DNA of 33,185 nucleotides from Ectothiorhodospiraceae bacterium. Lineage in GTDB: Bacteria; Pseudomonadota; Gammaproteobacteria; Nitrococcales; Aquisalimonadaceae. The stretch covers positions 1-33,185 of the forward strand of contig SLSJ01000123.1 in NCBI GenBank assembly GCA_007130525.1, written 5' to 3'. Below, one piece after another: positions 20,798 through 31,089 of this stretch. The notes beneath the pieces are model-generated. The model saw only the letters and a program-made list of their open reading frames with translations, was not told the origin of the DNA and did no database searches. Both the position numbers and the translations under genes were made by a program. Numbering within the stretch: position 1 is the first letter of the stretch; the number at the start of each line of letters is the position of its first letter.

Positions 20798-22003
20798 CTA
20801 CTCGTCCAGGTCCACAACCTGCCAGCCATGGTCATCGACCAGGCGGCGATTGCACCCCAGCGCTTCAGGGCCGTGACGGCGGCCCGGCAGGTCGACGACC
20901 ACCCGCTCGCCCAGTGCCCGCAACCGACGTATTTCCGCCAGCAATTCCGGATTGTCGGACCAGGGGGCCAGTATCGCCACCGGCGCCTCAGGCATCCGAT
21001 AGTCGCCCATACGGAGCAGAATCTTCAGATCCGCACTGAAGCCGGTGGCCGGGCGCGCGCGACCAAATGCCTGTCCGATTCCATCATAGCGCCCGCCGCG
21101 CGCAACGGCCTTGCCGTGACCCGGCAGGAAGGCAGCGAATACCACACCATTGTGGAATCGGTATCCGGAGAGTTCCGCCAGATCAAAATGCAGTGTGACG
21201 GCCGGCTCGCGGCGCGCCAGCGCCTCCGCCAGACCCCGCAGATGCTTCAGTGCCGCCTGCACCGCGTCGCCCGCCCCGGCCAGGCGCTCCCCGACGTGGT
21301 CCAGCACCTCGACACCGCCATTGAGCTCCACCAGCGCAAAAAGCCGATCACGCCTTGCCTGATCGGGCACGCCTTCGAGCAGGAACCGGATCTCATCAAC
21401 CGATTTCCGCTGCAATGCCTCGAACAGGCTGTTCTCGGTTTCGGCATCGAGACCCGCCTCGCCCGCAAGGGCCCGATAGATGCCAACATGTCCCAGATCC
21501 AGATGCGGCGTGGGCACCTCGGCCATGCGCAGGGTTTCCAGCATCAGCCCGATAATCTCCACGTCGCTTTCTATGCCGGCGTGGCCGTAGATCTCGGCGC
21601 CCACCTGGAGTGGATTGCGTGAATGCCCCGGCCCCTCGGGTCGCGTATGCAGCACAGTGCCGAGATAACAAAGCCGCACCACCTCGTCGCGGCGCAGCTT
21701 GCTGGCATCGATCCGCGCCGCCTGCGGCGTCATGTCGGCACGCACACCCATCATTCGACCACTGAGCTGGTCTGTCAGGCGAAACGTCTGCAGGTCCAGA
21801 TCGTGAGCTGTGCCGGTCAACAGGGAATCGACGAACTCGATGAAAGGCGGAACCACCAGATCGTAGCCCCAGCAGTAGTATGTATCGAGAATGCGTCGGC
21901 GAAGCTGCTCGAGTGCGGCAGCTCTCGGTGGCAGCACCTCGTCCACGCCCTCGGGCAACAGCCAGCGGTTGTCACTGGAAAAATCTCTGTCCGTCATGGT
22001 CAC
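20798..22003 (-). CDS. hisZ: ATP phosphoribosyltransferase regulatory subunit
   Basis: HisRS-like: NRWLLPEGVDEVLPPRAAALEQLRRRILDTYYCWGYDLVVPPFIEF...MMGVRADMTPQAARIDA; lies between purA and hflC. Confidence 0.95.
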   Translation of the reverse strand: MTMTDRDFSSDNRWLLPEGVDEVLPPRAAALEQLRRRILDTYYCWGYDLVVPPFIEFVDSLLTGTAHDLDLQTFRLTDQLSGRMMGVRADMTPQAARIDASKLRRDEVVRLCYLGTVLHTRPEGPGHSRNPLQVGAEIYGHAGIESDVEIIGLMLETLRMAEVPTPHLDLGHVGIYRALAGEAGLDAETENSLFEALQRKSVDEIRFLLEGVPDQARRDRLFALVELNGGVEVLDHVGERLAGAGDAVQAALKHLRGLAEALARREPAVTLHFDLAELSGYRFHNGVVFAAFLPGHGKAVARGGRYDGIGQAFGRARPATGFSADLKILLRMGDYRMPEAPVAILAPWSDNPELLAEIRRLRALGERVVVDLPGRRHGPEALGCNRRLVDDHGWQVVDLDE

Positions 22004-22091
22004 TCCGACCGGCTCTCCGAGAGAGGCGCTTGAGGAGATGATGACTCATTCCCGCGATCGCGCCCGGCCACGTGAATTGGTCCGCGACTCC

Positions 22092-22292
22092 TCAAGCACT
22101 GGCAAGATAGATCAGGCCGAGCCCCGTCAGCATCGCTGCAAGACCCGCGATTCGCAAACTGCGATCATCCATCCTTACCACCTGAGCGAGCACTTCTCGC
22201 AGGCGCGCCGGGCTGAGGAAAGGCAATATGCCCTCCAGTAACAGCATCAGGCCCAGCGCGGTGAGCAGGATTTCCCAGCTTCCCATACCCAC
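22092..22292 (-). CDS. DUF2065 family small membrane protein (YjeT-like)
   Basis: MGMGSWEILLTALGLMLLLEGILPFLSPARLREVLAQVVRMDDRSLRIAGLAAMLTGLGLIYLASA; located between hflC and hisZ as in other gammaproteobacteria. Confidence 0.88.
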   Translation of the reverse strand: MGMGSWEILLTALGLMLLLEGILPFLSPARLREVLAQVVRMDDRSLRIAGLAAMLTGLGLIYLASA

Positions 22293-22297
22293 TCCAC

Positions 22298-22332
22298 AAA
22301 AAAGCCGGGCGGTTCAGGAGAAAACCGCCCGG
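22298..22332 (-). terminator. Rho-independent terminator downstream of hflC
   Basis: Minus strand CCGGGCGGTT...AACCGCCCGG followed by CTTTTTT. Confidence 0.85.
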
Positions 22333-22363
22333 TCCATCAGACCCGCTCAAACTGTGACACCAC

Positions 22364-23257
22364 TCAGTCGCTGCCGCCCCCACGCTCGAGGTTGCCGTCT
22401 GCGCGCTCGAAATAGTTGAAGAAATCCGTGTCCGGCGTCAGCACTAGCACGTCATCCGCGCCCTGGAAAGCTTTCTGGTAGGCAGACAGGCTCCGGATGA
22501 ATGCGAAGAACTCGCGATCCTCGTTGAATGCACGGGCATAGATCTCGGTCGCTTCGGCGTCACCCTCACCGCGCAGCTCCTCTCCATCCCGCCGGGCCTC
22601 GGCGACGATGATGGTACGCTGTCGGTCGGCATCGGCGCGTATACGCTCGGAGGCCTCGTCACCGCGGGCCCGGATGTCCCGTGCAACACGCTCGCGCTCG
22701 GCGACCATGCGCGCATAAACGGATTCGCTTACGTTGGGCGGCAGGTCCACGCGCTTGAGGCGGACATCGACAACCTGGACACCGATGGAGGCACCATACT
22801 CGTCGCCGCGCTCGCGCAGGATATCCATGATCCGGGCACGCTCCCCGGAGATCACGTCCTGCATGTCCCTGCGGCCGAACTCGCTGCGCAGAACGTCCTT
22901 GATGTGCTCGTTCAGGCGCAGGTTCGCCTGCCGCGGATCACCGCCCACGGTCGTGTAATGCTGGCGCACGTCGCTGATCCGCCATTTCACGAACGCATCG
23001 ACAATGAGGTTCTTCAACTCGCCGGTCAGGAAACGCTCCGGTTCTGCATCGAGGGTCTGGACCCGAGCGTCGAACTTGCGGACATTGTTGATGAACGGCA
23101 GCTTGAAATGCAGCCCCGGGTCGTAGTCATCCCGGATGATTTCACCAAGGCGGAACTTGATGGCACGCTCGGCTTCATGCACCTGAAACACGGAGAAGTA
23201 GCCGAGCACCAGCACCATAACAATAATGCCGGACAGCAAAGACTTGATTGGAGACAT
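22364..23257 (-). CDS. hflC: Membrane protease modulator HflC
   Basis: SPFH protein; MSPIKSLLSGIIVMVLVLGYFSVFQVHEAERAIKFRLGEI. Confidence 0.97.
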   Translation of the reverse strand: MSPIKSLLSGIIVMVLVLGYFSVFQVHEAERAIKFRLGEIIRDDYDPGLHFKLPFINNVRKFDARVQTLDAEPERFLTGELKNLIVDAFVKWRISDVRQHYTTVGGDPRQANLRLNEHIKDVLRSEFGRRDMQDVISGERARIMDILRERGDEYGASIGVQVVDVRLKRVDLPPNVSESVYARMVAERERVARDIRARGDEASERIRADADRQRTIIVAEARRDGEELRGEGDAEATEIYARAFNEDREFFAFIRSLSAYQKAFQGADDVLVLTPDTDFFNYFERADGNLERGGGSD

Positions 23258-24492
23258 CAGCGGGCCTCCCTGGAACGCAGATCACCACGGGCGCGACTGC
23301 CCGGCTGGGTTGGCTCGACCGCCCCGGCGCCAATTCGGCGCTCCAGGAGGTCCTGGTCAAGGCGGGCGCGCTCGCCGTCACCGGTCCCCCGCTGGCCGGT
23401 ATCACGTAGCCGGTCCAGCGGCAGGTACAGCAACGGGTCACCGGCATTGCCGTCGATCATGACCTTGCTGCTGCGCCCGAGAATCTCGGACAAGGCGTCG
23501 AGGTACAGCCGCTGCCTGGTGACGTCGGGAGCGCGCAGGTATTCCTGCAACTGGGCAATGAAGCGCGCGCTTTCACCCTCGGCCCGAGCCACCACTTCCT
23601 GACGATAACCTTCCGCCTCTTCGCGAATACGGGCTGCTTCACCCTGGGCCCGAGGCAGTATTTCGTTCCGGTACGCGTTGGCCTGGTTGATTTTCCGCTG
23701 CTCGTCCTCGCGGGCCATGATGGCGTCCTCGAAGGCCGACTGGACCTGTTCCGGTGGCTGCACATCCTGGATATCCACGCTCACCACCTCGAGCCCGGCC
23801 TGGTAACGTTCCAGAGTCTCGGTGAGTACTCGCCGGGTTTCCTGGGCCACTTCGGTGCGTCCTTCCGTGAGTACGAAATCCATGCGCCGCTTGCCTACCA
23901 CCTCGCGCAGGGCACTCTCGGCTACCTGCTTGAGCGTCTCATCCGGGTCCCGGAAATTGAAACGGTAGTTTTTCGGATCGTCGACCTGGAACTGTACGGC
24001 CAGCCGGACATCGACGATATTCTCGTCCTGGGTCAGCATCAGTGCCTCGCGGGCCACCTTCTGAGCGCGGTCGCCCGTCACCGTCTGATAACCGATTTCG
24101 GCAACGCGGCGGCGTTCAACGTTGACCCGCTCAACCGAACCGATGGGAGACGGCGGACGCCAGTGCGGCCCCGGCATGGTAGTACGCACGTACTGGCCAA
24201 ACCGCAGTTCCACGCCGCGCCAGCCTTCGTCGACGATGTAGATGCCAGAGGCCAGCCACACCAGCGCCACGATGCCGACAATCACGCTGATCCCCTTGGC
24301 GCCGAAACCCTGACCCGAGCCGCCGCCACTGCCGGCCCCATCACCACCACTGCCACCGGATTCAGGGCCGCCGAAGAGTCCACGGAACCTGCCGCGAAGC
24401 TTCTTGATCACCTCGTCGATATCGGGCGGACCCTGGTTTCCGGAGCCACCCCAGGGGTCGCGATTACCACGACCGGGTTCATTCCACGACAT
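23257..24492 (-). CDS. hflK: Membrane protease modulator HflK
   Basis: MSWNEPGRGNRDPWGGSGNQGPPDIDEVIKKLRGRFRGLFGG Gly-rich N-terminus, SPFH domain; 1-nt overlap with hflC. Confidence 0.97.
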   Translation of the reverse strand: MSWNEPGRGNRDPWGGSGNQGPPDIDEVIKKLRGRFRGLFGGPESGGSGGDGAGSGGGSGQGFGAKGISVIVGIVALVWLASGIYIVDEGWRGVELRFGQYVRTTMPGPHWRPPSPIGSVERVNVERRRVAEIGYQTVTGDRAQKVAREALMLTQDENIVDVRLAVQFQVDDPKNYRFNFRDPDETLKQVAESALREVVGKRRMDFVLTEGRTEVAQETRRVLTETLERYQAGLEVVSVDIQDVQPPEQVQSAFEDAIMAREDEQRKINQANAYRNEILPRAQGEAARIREEAEGYRQEVVARAEGESARFIAQLQEYLRAPDVTRQRLYLDALSEILGRSSKVMIDGNAGDPLLYLPLDRLRDTGQRGTGDGERARLDQDLLERRIGAGAVEPTQPGSRARGDLRSREAR

Positions 24493-24752
24493 TACAATTT
24501 CTCCGTGCTATTACGGCGGCCCCTCAGACCACGTGGTTCGACACACGCCGGCGACCGGGTTATGTGGGCCGGCAGGAACACTCCAAGCTCTCCGGAACGC
24601 TGGGGCCGCTGAAATCCTGGGGTTCAGCAGTCTCCCTGACTCGAGGCACGACCTGAGGAGGTAGAAGCAAAATTCAGAAACCCGATTGTAATGATCCGGA
24701 AGCCCGCGCCGCAAGGGAAAGACCAACATGGCAGTCTGGCATATAGACAACG

Positions 24753-24772
24753 GGGGCAGCCCAAGGTGCCCC
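24753..24772 (-). terminator. Weak hairpin downstream of hflX
   Basis: Minus strand GGGGCA...TGCCCC followed by CGTTGTCT; poor T-tract. Confidence 0.3.
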
Positions 24773-24788
24773 GAATCGGCCGTTTTTC

Positions 24789-26093
24789 TCACGCCGAGTG
24801 GACGGAACAGCCCGTTTTCAACGGCGCGGCCAGGCCCTCCTTGCGGTAGAGACGTTCCAGGTCGCGCCGCCTGACGTTGACTTCCAGCAGAACATCACCA
24901 TTGTCAGCGGAACGTTCCAGCAACACGTCGCCGAGCTGGAACAACCTGGATCGCAGGCGCCCGTCCTCCGGACGCAGTCGCAGCACGCCGTGAACGCGGT
25001 CTGCGCTGACCCGGGCACGAATCGCCTCAAGCAAGTCCGGGATACCCGCGCCCGTGACCGCCGATACGGCCACCTCCGCGTTACCGGCGTCACCGGTCAT
25101 TCGAAGGCCGGGGCGTACCGCGGTGACATCGATCTTGTTCAGAACCTGAATCCTGGGCAATGCCGCCGCACCGATATCCTCCAGCACCTTCTCGACTTCC
25201 CGTATGCTCTCATCGCGGTCCGGATCGGCGGCATCCACCACGTGCAACAGCAGCTGCGATTCCGCCGCCTCCTCCAGCGTGGACCGGAACGCGGCCACCA
25301 ACTGATGCGGCAGATCGCGAATGAAGCCGACCGTATCGGCCAGGATTACCGGTTCTCCGACACCGGTCTCAAGCCGCCTGAGGGTGGTATCAAGAGTTGC
25401 GAACAGGCGGTCATCGGCATACACCGACGCCTCGGTCAGTCGATTGAACAACGTCGACTTGCCGGCATTGGTGTAACCGACCAGGGACACGGTGGGCAGC
25501 TCCCGACGACGCCGGGCCTGACGCCCCTGTTGACGCTGGCGGCGCACCCGGGCCAGGCGGCGTTCCAACTGCTTGATACGCACGCCCAGCATGCGCCGGT
25601 CAAGCTCCAGCTGGGTTTCACCAGGACCGCGCAGACCGATACCGCCTGCTTGCCGTTCAAGGTGGCTCCATCCCCGGATCAGCCGCGTGGACATGTGCCG
25701 GAGTTGAGCGAGTTCCACCTGGAGCTTGCCTTCATGCGTCCGCGCGCGCCGGGCAAAGATGTCCAGTATCAATCCTGTTCTGTCCAACACCCGGCACGAC
25801 ATCGCCCGTTCGAGATTGCGCTCCTGGCTCGGTGACAGCGCATGGTTGAAAAGCACCAGGTCAACCGCTCCGGAGGCCACCAGGGCTGCAAGCTCACTCA
25901 CCCGTCCGCGACCGATGTATGTGCGCGCGTCGGGGCGCTGCCGCCGGGCGATCATGGAGTCAACCACCCGCGCACCAGCGGACTCGGCCAGTGCGCGCAG
26001 TTCCCAGAGCGCGTCTTCGGCCGACTGCTGCTCGTTGTCCAGATGAACCAGCACGGCGCGCTCACCGCCGCCGGGACGGTCGAAAAGTTTCAC
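24789..26093 (-). CDS. hflX: Ribosome-associated GTPase HflX
   Basis: LFDRPGGGERAVLVHL..., RTGLILDIFARRARTHEGKLQVELAQLRHMSTRLIRGWSHLERQ, GYTNAGKSTLFNRL, DTVGFIRDLP. GTG start at 26093 assumed; the ORF runs to 26132 and would then overlap hfq. Confidence 0.95.
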   Translation of the reverse strand: MKLFDRPGGGERAVLVHLDNEQQSAEDALWELRALAESAGARVVDSMIARRQRPDARTYIGRGRVSELAALVASGAVDLVLFNHALSPSQERNLERAMSCRVLDRTGLILDIFARRARTHEGKLQVELAQLRHMSTRLIRGWSHLERQAGGIGLRGPGETQLELDRRMLGVRIKQLERRLARVRRQRQQGRQARRRRELPTVSLVGYTNAGKSTLFNRLTEASVYADDRLFATLDTTLRRLETGVGEPVILADTVGFIRDLPHQLVAAFRSTLEEAAESQLLLHVVDAADPDRDESIREVEKVLEDIGAAALPRIQVLNKIDVTAVRPGLRMTGDAGNAEVAVSAVTGAGIPDLLEAIRARVSADRVHGVLRLRPEDGRLRSRLFQLGDVLLERSADNGDVLLEVNVRRRDLERLYRKEGLAAPLKTGCSVHSA

Positions 26094-26118
26094 TTCGGAG
26101 GCGCCGCCCCCATTTACT

Positions 26119-26382
26119 TCAGACGTTACCAATTTCCGATCCGGGCCGTTCAGCCTCCGCGGGCGCCAGCTTGACGTTTCGGGCGGGGACGACCGTTGAA
26201 ATAGCGTGCTTGTAGACCATCTGACTGACCGTATTTCTTAACAAGACCACAAACTGGTCGAAAGATTCGATCTGCCCCTGGAGCTTGATGCCGTTTACCA
26301 AATAGATGGAAACGGGAATCCTTTCCTTGCGAAGCGCGTTGAGAAACGGTTCCTGCAGCGACTGTCCCTTGGACATTTCCAC
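26119..26382 (-). CDS. hfq: RNA chaperone Hfq
   Basis: [70 protein letters not shown]. Confidence 0.98.
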   Translation of the reverse strand: MEMSKGQSLQEPFLNALRKERIPVSIYLVNGIKLQGQIESFDQFVVLLRNTVSQMVYKHAISTVVPARNVKLAPAEAERPGSEIGNV

Positions 26383-26400
26383 GCCCCCTCAGACTTTGCG

Positions 26401-26676
26401 TCAAGATTGTTGTTTTCGCAGGTCAGCCACAGGGGCAACCTGGTCTCGCCACCAAAGACACTCTGACCACCAGTGCCCGCAACCGCGCCAGTGCCGTGTT
26501 CCGTATCGGAGCAGGCGCACACTACGCAGCTCCGCAGCCATTCTGCGCGCAGGCGCCGCAATAGCGCCGCCGGGCAAGTGCGGCGAAGTGCTCCCGACCA
26601 CAAGAACACGCTCACCCGGGCGTGGCCGTGCGAACCGGGTCAGAATTTCCCTTGTCATCCCCGCAAAACTGTCCAC
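26401..26676 (-). CDS. Unassigned small ORF between miaA and hfq
   Basis: 91-aa ORF MDSFAGMTREILTRFARPRPGERVLVVGSTSPHLPGGAIAAPARRMAAELRS...DLRKQQS filling most of a 346-nt gap; no recognised family, weak start context. Confidence 0.3.
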   Translation of the reverse strand: MDSFAGMTREILTRFARPRPGERVLVVGSTSPHLPGGAIAAPARRMAAELRSVRLLRYGTRHWRGCGHWWSECLWWRDQVAPVADLRKQQS

Positions 26677-26728
26677 GGAAAGATTCTAGCATAGCCAGCC
26701 AAACGGACAGGATTCCCGCCGCGCTCTG

Positions 26729-27685
26729 TCATGAGACACCAGCAAGCCCGGATAATCGCGTCCGCAATTGACCGGACAGTCCGCCGGCCGCCTCATACCA
26801 TTCCAGATCGGGCTCCGATCGCAGCCAGGTCAGTTGCCGCTTGGCAAACTGGCGACTCGCCGCGACCGCCCTGTCCACCATTTCGGTATAGTCGAGATCC
26901 CCGTCCAGATACTGCCAGATCTGCCTGTAACCGACAGCACGCATGGACGGGTGGTTCAATCCCAGATCCCCACGCGCACGCAACGCCTGGACTTCCTCGA
27001 TGAATCCGGCTTCGAGCATGCCGTGAAAGCGCTCTGCAATCCGCGCATGTAACCGATCGCGGTGGGAAACCGACAGTGCAATCCTGACAAACCGGTCCGC
27101 GCCGGCGGCCGCTCCGTGCCGCACCTGTAACGTGCTCAGTGGTCGCCCGGTGAGCCTGTGCACTTCCAGGGCGCGCTGGATCCGCTGGATGTCGTTGGCG
27201 TGAATGCGCCGCGCGGCTGCCGGGTCCACGCTTTCAAGCCGCCTGTGCAGCGCCCTCCAGCCCTGTCTGCGAGCTTCTTCCACGAGTTCGGCACGAATAT
27301 CCGGATTCGCCGGCGGCAACTCCGACAGTCCGCGAGTCAGGGCACGGAAATACAGCATCGTTCCACCAACCAGCAGCGGAATCCTGCCGGCAGCGTGAAT
27401 GGCGCGTATTTCCCGCAAGGCGTCGTTGCGGAAATCGGCTGCCGAATAGACGTCGACCGGATCCCGGATGTCGATCAGGCGGTGCGGCGCGCATTCCAGG
27501 ACCTCCGCCTCCGGCTTCGCCGTGCCCACATCCATCCCCCGATAAACCATGGCGGAATCGACACTGACGATATCCAGCGGCAGGTCGCGCGCGAGGTCGA
27601 CCGCCACTGCCGTCTTGCCCGCGGCCGTGGGGCCCATCAGGCAGATGATCGGGAGAGAGGATTCCGGGGACTGCTTCACTGCCAC
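26729..27685 (-). CDS. miaA: tRNA dimethylallyltransferase
   Basis: [47 protein letters not shown] start near 27685 or 27679. Confidence 0.97.
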   Translation of the reverse strand: MAVKQSPESSLPIICLMGPTAAGKTAVAVDLARDLPLDIVSVDSAMVYRGMDVGTAKPEAEVLECAPHRLIDIRDPVDVYSAADFRNDALREIRAIHAAGRIPLLVGGTMLYFRALTRGLSELPPANPDIRAELVEEARRQGWRALHRRLESVDPAAARRIHANDIQRIQRALEVHRLTGRPLSTLQVRHGAAAGADRFVRIALSVSHRDRLHARIAERFHGMLEAGFIEEVQALRARGDLGLNHPSMRAVGYRQIWQYLDGDLDYTEMVDRAVAASRQFAKRQLTWLRSEPDLEWYEAAGGLSGQLRTRLSGLAGVS

Positions 27686-27696
27686 ACCTCGTCCCG

Positions 27697-29535
27697 CTAC
27701 TGCCCGCGAAGGAACAGACGATCCATTGCAGCGAGATCCAGCTGCGTCCATGTCGGCCGCCCGTGATTGCACTGGCCACTGTTGGGCGTGGCCTCCATGT
27801 CCCGCAACAGGGCATTCATCTCCGCGATGCTGAGCCTGCGATTGGCGCGAACGGATCCGTGACAGGCCATGGTGCCAAGCACGTGATGCAGCGCCTCCTG
27901 AAGCCGGCCGGTGCCGGCCTGGGCGACCAGGTCCGAGAGCACGTCACGAACCAGCGGCGGCACCTCCGCGTCACTGAGCAGGACCGGAACCTGACGAACC
28001 AGCAGGGTTTCCGGGCCGACACGGTCCAGTTCCAGCCCGACGTCGCGGAAATGTGCCATATGTTCTTCGGCCAGGTCCGCTTCCCGTGGCGACACCGCGA
28101 GGCTCACCGGCACCAGCAGCGGCTGCGACGGAATACCGTCGGTCGCCAGCGCCGCCTTCATGCGTTCGTAGACAATACGTTCGTGGGCCGCATGCATGTC
28201 CACCAGCACCATGCCGGAGGCATTCTGGGCGACGATGTAGACGCCATGGATCTGCGCCACCGCATAACCCAGTGGCGGGGCGTCGGAAGCCGCCGGATCC
28301 GGCAGCGGCGGCGGATGCGCGCGGGCCGTCGCCGACGCGGGGCGGTCAAGACCTCCGGGCGGATCGACGATCGCCACCGCGGGGTCCGGGTATCGATCTC
28401 CGTAGAGCGCGCGCGCCTCCTCGACCGGAAAACCGAGTCCAGCCTGGGATGGCGCCCGGACCGGCGGTGGCGTTGACGACGACGGCTGGGGCCGGCGCGC
28501 GGGCGCCGCTGCCGCGCCCTCAGGCCTCACCGCTTCCAGCGCACGGCGCACGCTGCGGACCAGGAAATCGTAGATCAGCCGGCCATCGCGGAAACGGACT
28601 TCCGACTTGGCGGGATGAACGTTGACGTCAACCTGTCCCGGATCCACCTCCAGGTAGAGCACATAGGCCGGATAACGATCCTTGAACAGCACGTCGTGGA
28701 AGGCCCGCCGAATGGCGTGGGCGGCCATGCGGTCCCTTACCATGCGGCCGTTGACGTAAATGTACTGGAGATCCGGCTGTCCGCGCGAGAACGTCGGCTG
28801 TGCGAGCCAGCCCCTCAGGCGCAGCCCCGCGGACTCCATGTCCAGCTGCAACGACTGCTCGACGAATTCGCGGCCCAGTATGCACGCCAGTCGCTGCTCT
28901 GCGGCATCGTCATCGCCGCCCGCATGAACTTGTGTCACCACACGATCGTTATGACGCAGCTGGAGTGAAAAATCGAATCGACTCAGGGCGAGTCGCCGGA
29001 TCAGTTCCTGCACATGCCCGAACTCGGTGCGATCGGTACGGAGAAACTTGCGGCGCCCCGGCGTATTGAAGAAGAGGTCGTGGACCTCCACGGACGTGCC
29101 CTCGGGTAGCGGCGATGGCCGCAACTCGTTGTCCTCGCCACGGCCATCGCTCTCCACCAGCCAGGCATGATCGTCGCCGCGCGCCCGGGACGCCAGCACC
29201 AGCCTCGACACGGAGGCGATACTGGGCAGCGCTTCGCCGCGGAACCCGAGGCTGGCAACCCGCTCCAGATCGCTCAGGGAACCGATCTTGCTGGTTGCGT
29301 GCCTTGCCAGGGCGAGGCGCAGCTCGTCGGGCCGCATCCCATGGCCGTTATCGCGAACGCGGATGAGTCTCTTGCCACCGGCCTGCAGATCCACCTCCAC
29401 GCGGTCGGCGCCCGCATCGAGGCTGTTCTCCATCAGCTCCTTGACAACGGAGGCCGGCCTCTCCACTACTTCGCCGGCGGCAATCTGATTGATCAACTGC
29501 TCCGGCAATCGGTGGATTCGTGGGGAATCGGTCAT
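27697..29535 (-). CDS. mutL: DNA mismatch repair protein MutL
   Basis: [71 protein letters not shown]-terminal [12 protein letters not shown] and [10 protein letters not shown]. Start at MTDSPR. Confidence 0.97.
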   Translation of the reverse strand: MTDSPRIHRLPEQLINQIAAGEVVERPASVVKELMENSLDAGADRVEVDLQAGGKRLIRVRDNGHGMRPDELRLALARHATSKIGSLSDLERVASLGFRGEALPSIASVSRLVLASRARGDDHAWLVESDGRGEDNELRPSPLPEGTSVEVHDLFFNTPGRRKFLRTDRTEFGHVQELIRRLALSRFDFSLQLRHNDRVVTQVHAGGDDDAAEQRLACILGREFVEQSLQLDMESAGLRLRGWLAQPTFSRGQPDLQYIYVNGRMVRDRMAAHAIRRAFHDVLFKDRYPAYVLYLEVDPGQVDVNVHPAKSEVRFRDGRLIYDFLVRSVRRALEAVRPEGAAAAPARRPQPSSSTPPPVRAPSQAGLGFPVEEARALYGDRYPDPAVAIVDPPGGLDRPASATARAHPPPLPDPAASDAPPLGYAVAQIHGVYIVAQNASGMVLVDMHAAHERIVYERMKAALATDGIPSQPLLVPVSLAVSPREADLAEEHMAHFRDVGLELDRVGPETLLVRQVPVLLSDAEVPPLVRDVLSDLVAQAGTGRLQEALHHVLGTMACHGSVRANRRLSIAEMNALLRDMEATPNSGQCNHGRPTWTQLDLAAMDRLFLRGQ

Positions 29536-29703
29536 GAACCCGGTCTGCCTTGTCCTGACGCTGCGGGAATGCTCTGAAAGTTCCGACAGGGTGAAACAGT
29601 ATACATGGGAGCCTGTCCGACTCAGGCTCCCGGAGGCGGGCATTATGGGTGATGAACGGCACCGACTGCCAGCCTGCAGTCGAGGGAATGACTCAGCGCG
29701 TCG

Positions 29704-30987
29704 TCACGGAATTCGGAGCGTTGCGCCGACCATGATGCGGTCGCCGTTGAGACCATTGGCGCTGCGCAGCTTCTGCACGCTGACCTGGTGCCGGCGCGCG
29801 ATCTCGCTCAGCGTCTCCCCGGCCTGCACCACATGCTCGCGATCGCCGTCGCCACCGGCGATCTGCGTCATCCCGGGCCTGTTGCGCTCAGCGTAACCGA
29901 CCACGCCGTCCGCTATGGCCCGGGCAAGCTTCCACTGGTGATCCGGGCTGCGCAGCTGTCGCTCCTCGACCGGATTGGAGATGAACGCGAGTTCCACCAG
30001 AACGGACGGCATGTCGAGCGACTTGAGCACGACGAAGCCGGCACGTTCCACGTTGCGCTTGTGGATGGGGCCTATCTTGGCCAGTTCACCAAGGACGTCG
30101 GCCGCCAGTTCCACACTGGCCTCCAGGGTGGCGCCACGGGACAGGTCCACGAGCACCGATCGCACCAGGTCATCCTTGTCATTCAGTGACACGCCGCCGA
30201 TGAGATCTGCCGAGTTCTCCCTCTGTGCAAGCAGTTGGGCCGCCTGGGAAGTCGCGCCCGTCTGCGACAGCGTGTAAACGGACGAGCCCCGTGGCCCCCC
30301 GCTTTCCACCGCGTCGGCATGCAGGGAAATGAAAATGTCGGCCTGGTTCGAGCGCGCCATTTCCCGACGCTCGGCCAGCGGTACGAATACATCCTCGTCC
30401 CGGACCAGCAACGGTTTGATGCCCGGCTGTCGCTCCAGCAGATAGGCGAGCTTCCGGCCCACATCGAGCACGACGTCCTTTTCCCGCGTCCCGCCGGGGC
30501 CAATGGCGCCCGGGTCGCGGCCACCATGGCCGGGATCAATGGCTACTATCAGCTCACCGCGGCCGCTGCCGGAGGCGGAACGCACAGGCTGCCTGCGCTC
30601 CGTCGCCTTGCGCATATCGATTACCAGGCGATGGCCGCGATCACCGCTGGGCTGCATGAGGAAGCTTTGCGTGGTGACGGACCCGGATACGTCCAGCACC
30701 ATGCGCAGATCTCTGTCGCCGCGTGCCGCACTCCGAACCCGCTGCAGTATGCCTTGCCCCCTGTCGCCATAGGAGGCGTTCATGCTGGCGCCGGCAAGGT
30801 CAACCACGACCCGGTCCGGGTCCTGCAAAGTGAAGATGCGATGGTCGACCGGACCGGAAAGGTCCAGCACGACGCGTGCCTGTGAATCTTCGGCCCAGAC
30901 ACGGATATTGTCGATGCGCACCTCTGCGGCAGCCGTGCCGCCGGCAAACATGAGGATGGCGATCAGGTACCAGAGTCTACAGTTCAT
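29704..30987 (-). CDS. N-acetylmuramoyl-L-alanine amidase with AMIN, Amidase_3 and LysM domains (AmiB/AmiC type)
   Basis: Signal-like N-terminus MNCRLWYLIAILMFAGGTAAAEV; IAIDPGHGGRDPGAIGPGGTREKDVVLDVGRKLAYLL; ISLHADA; C-terminal LysM HVVQAGETLSEIARRHQVSVQKLRSANGL. Confidence 0.94.
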   Translation of the reverse strand: MNCRLWYLIAILMFAGGTAAAEVRIDNIRVWAEDSQARVVLDLSGPVDHRIFTLQDPDRVVVDLAGASMNASYGDRGQGILQRVRSAARGDRDLRMVLDVSGSVTTQSFLMQPSGDRGHRLVIDMRKATERRQPVRSASGSGRGELIVAIDPGHGGRDPGAIGPGGTREKDVVLDVGRKLAYLLERQPGIKPLLVRDEDVFVPLAERREMARSNQADIFISLHADAVESGGPRGSSVYTLSQTGATSQAAQLLAQRENSADLIGGVSLNDKDDLVRSVLVDLSRGATLEASVELAADVLGELAKIGPIHKRNVERAGFVVLKSLDMPSVLVELAFISNPVEERQLRSPDHQWKLARAIADGVVGYAERNRPGMTQIAGGDGDREHVVQAGETLSEIARRHQVSVQKLRSANGLNGDRIMVGATLRIP

Positions 30988-31026
30988 GGCGAATGCCGAC
31001 GGCACTCCGTTGCGGTTTTTCTTAAC

Positions 31027-31054
31027 CCTATAACGCTCCCAGAGCAATTTGCAA
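31027..31054 (-). promoter_or_regulatory. Candidate promoter of the amidase-mutL-miaA-hfq operon
   Basis: Minus strand TTGCAA (31049-31054), 16-nt spacer, TATAGG (31027-31032), 40 nt upstream of the amidase ATG. Confidence 0.4.
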
Positions 31055-31089
31055 GAAATTTCTTGAATGGCAGCGAGATAGAACCTCTT

